Source of the DNA: Verrucomicrobiaceae bacterium
GTDB taxonomy: Bacteria > Verrucomicrobiota > Verrucomicrobiia > Verrucomicrobiales > Verrucomicrobiaceae
DNA: 64,000 nt
Direction: 5' to 3'
NCBI GenBank assembly: GCA_027484445.1
Contig: JAIXSY010000041.1
Location: 186,001-250,000, forward strand
Shown: positions 61,920-64,000 of the stretch, one piece after another
Layout of the letters: every line of letters begins with the position of its first letter
Position numbering within the stretch: position 1 is the stretch's first letter
Position numbers and translations under genes: made by a program
The notes under the pieces: generated by a model
Database searches by the model: none
Told to the model about the DNA's origin: nothing
The model's input: only the letters and a program-made list of their open reading frames with translations

Positions 61920-62717
61920 TCAAGGCGGGAAGGAAACGGCGTCCTGAGTAATCACCAGTTCCACGAGGTAGAAGCCACGTTCCGCTGTCGAATCCACCCA
62001 CAACGTTTGCGCAGCCGTGGCTTGTCCCACGGGCGAAGTGTTGTTGATGAAAAAGGGTGTCGAAAAGCTAGGCCCTCGATTCAAAGGCCCCGTGCTAGAT
62101 GTCGCGAAATCGACTGGCATCGGACTGGTAGAAAGGTTGGGCGTGTAAAGCACACGATACCTACCCCCAGCTCGGCGTTGGAAATTCAATGCTAGACGTG
62201 TCGTGTCACCAGGTGTCTGGACCGCAAAGGTGTTGAGTTTGAAATTCATCGAAGGCACCTCTATGCGAAGGATACCCTCAGCGAACGAAGTATTGTATGA
62301 GGTGAGATCTCGCTGAGGTGGATCTGTCTGCGCGGGGGAGATGATTTTCCCATCTATCGAAAAGAGGGAATTGTGCACTTCACAGATGATTGCACGCTGT
62401 CCCGGAAAGTGATCATAGGGATTGGCCAGATTCCTCTCATGGGTGCAGCGAGCACTTACCGCAAAGAATACATTTCCTTCACCCCGGGTCACAATAAGAT
62501 GTGTTTCATCAACAGTAGAGACATTGGCACCGGGCAGCAGAGCTAACCTCACGGACCCATAGTTTACCTGGAGTGCCGGAAAATCAGCGACTTTCAGGGA
62601 AATGATGTTGGCCTGATTCACAGCAGCGGAAATGTCTGCCAAAGTGGTATGCCGAGTGGCAGAGGAGGTGACAAAGCCTAGAGCAAAGCATTTCACCCAT
62701 TCACGACGGCTCAACAT
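61920..62717 (-). CDS. Probable Tat-exported Rieske [2Fe-2S] protein
   Basis: From the ATG at 62717 the protein has 265 residues. The start 'MLSRREWVKCFALGFVTSSA' is a twin-arginine export signal (SRREWVK). The Rieske site is present as C-x-H ('ARCTHERNL') followed after 17 residues by C-x-x-H ('ICEVHNSLFSIDG'), with the typical 'FSIDGKI' behind it. A C-terminal extension of about 90 residues ('LNTFAVQTPGDTTRLALNFQRRAGGRYRVLYTPN') is beta-rich and unlike ordinary Rieske proteins. It ends 27 bases from the convergent PQQ-type dehydrogenase gene, so it may share that function. An alternative start at 62813 adds a non-conserved leader. Confidence 0.8.
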   Translation of the reverse strand: MLSRREWVKCFALGFVTSSATRHTTLADISAAVNQANIISLKVADFPALQVNYGSVRLALLPGANVSTVDETHLIVTRGEGNVFFAVSARCTHERNLANPYDHFPGQRAIICEVHNSLFSIDGKIISPAQTDPPQRDLTSYNTSFAEGILRIEVPSMNFKLNTFAVQTPGDTTRLALNFQRRAGGRYRVLYTPNLSTSPMPVDFATSSTGPLNRGPSFSTPFFINNTSPVGQATAAQTLWVDSTAERGFYLVELVITQDAVSFPP

Positions 62718-62924
62718 CTGAGAGAGCTGCGTCTTTCCTGCGCTGCAAACTTGGCTAAGCGGACACGGTGTGCCAGGGAGGGTCTGCGACATAACGAGTG
62801 AAGATTTACGCAACGGTTATGCCAGAGCGCCGCAACCAGGACAAGCAAGGAATCCCAGCGCGATTGTCAGAAGATCGTGAAGTGCAGGCTCATCCACCGA
62901 GCCAGCACAAGGGCGACATGCCGC

Positions 62925-63635
62925 TCAAGGAGTCGGAGAAGACACTTCGTCTGCGAAGCGGACCTCGATTTCTTGGCCTGCTAGGCTGGGCATCCATCGC
63001 CGCACAAAGGCTTTCACCGAGGATCTCGCCGCCTCTCGAACTCGGCTGACATGGCTGGCGTGATCGGCTCTTTTTTCCAAAGCAGGTGTCAGTTCACGTT
63101 CCAAGGCAGCCAGGTTTTCCGCCGCATTGAATCGGAGCCAACCGGCTTCGGATTTTTTCTCCATGCCCTCGGTGCGAAGAGCAGGTGGCTTGGCCGCATG
63201 CAAAGCAGGGCAGATCAGGCGTGCACGACCTGGCTGCTGAGTCAGCTTCCACTCTTCAGACAAGCGAATCTGGTAGCGGAACACCACCGGAACTCGAATC
63301 TCTGAGACGGTCGTGCCCAAGTAAAGCAGGTCATCCAGCAGGGTACGCATGTCGTAGCGGGTGACGGTTTCATTCGTCTCAAGCACGGCGACCTCTAGAG
63401 TCTCTCCCTGGGTGGAGACCACGCGGCTCACCTCTTCCTGAAAAGTCGTTCGCACGCGCTGTTGCGTGATTGCGGCCAACCATGACCGCCACTCCCGGAT
63501 CGCATCATTTACCCCATGAAGGAGGAACGCTGTGCCGATCAAGGGAAAGATCGCGAGACCTATGACCCCGAACAACCATCCAGCCCCCCTGCGGCGTGGG
63601 GGAGGCGCAGGGGGTGGAGTCGGGCTCTCGGACAT
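62925..63635 (-). CDS. Membrane-anchored protein of unknown function
   Basis: From the ATG at 63635 the protein has 236 residues: a proline-rich cytoplasmic start, one membrane segment ('WLFGVIGLAIFPLIGTAFLLHGV'), and an extracytoplasmic domain with 'GETLEVAVLETNETVTRYDMRT', 'LGTTVSEIRVPVVFRYQIRLSEEWKL' and 'LICPALHAAKPPALRTEGMEKKSEAGWLRFNA'. The pattern is somewhat like DUF4230-type proteins but I cannot confirm the family. It begins only 7 bases after the yicC stop and is probably cotranscribed with it. Confidence 0.75.
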   Translation of the reverse strand: MSESPTPPPAPPPRRRGAGWLFGVIGLAIFPLIGTAFLLHGVNDAIREWRSWLAAITQQRVRTTFQEEVSRVVSTQGETLEVAVLETNETVTRYDMRTLLDDLLYLGTTVSEIRVPVVFRYQIRLSEEWKLTQQPGRARLICPALHAAKPPALRTEGMEKKSEAGWLRFNAAENLAALERELTPALEKRADHASHVSRVREAARSSVKAFVRRWMPSLAGQEIEVRFADEVSSPTP

Positions 63636-63642
63636 GACAGCG

Positions 63643-64000
63643 TTATTCCAGATTTTGCACCTGCTCGCGGATCTTCTCCAGCTCCGACTTCGCGGAGACC
63701 ACGTGATGAGCGATGGTGGCATCTGCGCATTTGGAGCCCATGGTGTTGAACTCGCGGAAGAACTCCTGGACCAAGAAATCCAAACTGCGGCCGACAGGCT
63801 CGGAAGCAGTCAGATATTGGCGAAACTGACGCAGGTGACTTTCCGCCCGGGAAAGCTCCTCAGAGATGTCACAGCGGTCCGCATACAGAGCGATCTCACG
63901 AATCAGGCGCTCGTCATCCAGCGGCAACGGGAGCCCCGCCTGCTCCAGGCGCTGCATCAACGCTTGGCGATGCTGAACGGGAATGAGCGGCGCGAGCGAT
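63643..64000 (-). CDS. yicC: YicC-family protein, C-terminal part (runs off the window)
   Basis: The frame is open to the window edge and ends with the YicC C-terminus: 'IREIALYADRCDISEELSRAESHLRQFRQYL', 'PVGRSLDFLVQEFFREFNTMGSKCADATIAHHVVSAKSELEKIREQVQNLE'. YicC proteins are endoribonucleases (YicC N-terminal domain plus DUF1732); the N-terminal two thirds lie beyond 64000. The downstream membrane protein starts 7 bases after the stop. Confidence 0.93.
   Translation of the reverse strand, partial: SLAPLIPVQHRQALMQRLEQAGLPLPLDDERLIREIALYADRCDISEELSRAESHLRQFRQYLTASEPVGRSLDFLVQEFFREFNTMGSKCADATIAHHVVSAKSELEKIREQVQNLE

Noticed and set aside
1..64000. CRISPR arrays, rRNA or tRNA genes and prophage structural genes
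   Set aside because: None were recognised. The only regular repeat array is the 114-bp unit, which has no spacers and consists of palindromes.

Overview
The window reads as a chromosomal piece from a heterotrophic member of the Verrucomicrobiota, most like the Prosthecobacter/Verrucomicrobium group. This is inferred from several large secreted proteins with autotransporter-type beta-strand repeats, MBG/Ig/FnIII modules and a C-terminal tail of the type 'WR..F...DPD.DG..N..EYA.G..P' ending in 'RFIRLRV'. It also rests on multiple SASA-type esterases, PQQ-type sugar dehydrogenases, a carboxynorspermidine-synthase-like protein and DUF5069. No rRNA, tRNA or CRISPR array was recognised.

Layout. 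0-14.5 kb: an ordinary mosaic of a partial hrpA helicase, a YHYH secreted protein, two MFS transporters, an FmdB zinc-ribbon protein, two large secreted proteins, a SASA esterase, an RluA-type pseudouridine synthase, DUF5069, a carboxynorspermidine-synthase-like enzyme and a DUF1475-DUF1295 pair. 14.5-18.5 kb: a 1312-residue secreted sugar dehydrogenase fused to a region with two CxxCH sites. 18.5-21.1 kb: a degraded accessory strip holding a gene-tail relic, a small collagen-like gene, a dense array of REP-like palindromes with a 114-bp tandem repeat, a REP-associated (RAYT) transposase and a frameshifted restriction-subunit fragment. 21.2-50.1 kb: a polysaccharide-oriented region with a putative glycosidase, two translationally coupled giant secreted proteins under an adjacent PAS-AraC regulator, a 13-Asp-box GH74-like protein flanked by relics of a SASA esterase and an AraC gene, an intact sialate O-acetylesterase, membrane and secreted unknowns, an SDR glucose-dehydrogenase-like enzyme with a GH63-type glycosidase, and a parallel beta-helix protein.

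50.1-57.3 kb is the most notable part. It is a compact inorganic-carbon acquisition island: sbtA (Na+/bicarbonate transporter), an SbtB-like PII protein, an exported beta-carbonic anhydrase, a LysR regulator, and dabB-dabA (the energy-coupled DAB carbon accumulator). A 42-bp element with 38 identical positions lies immediately upstream of both sbtA and dabB, the second copy in the divergent lysR-dabB gap. This suggests a two-operon regulon under the LysR protein. No RuBisCO or other carbon-fixation gene is visible.

57.4-64 kb: a methyltransferase with a zinc-ribbon-like N-terminus, a probable exported small protein, a second PQQ-type sugar dehydrogenase, a probable Tat-exported Rieske-type protein, a membrane-anchored unknown and the 3' part of yicC.

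The region from about 23.5 to 36.3 kb looks distinctly richer in G+C than its surroundings, which produces very long antisense open frames that I did not annotate.
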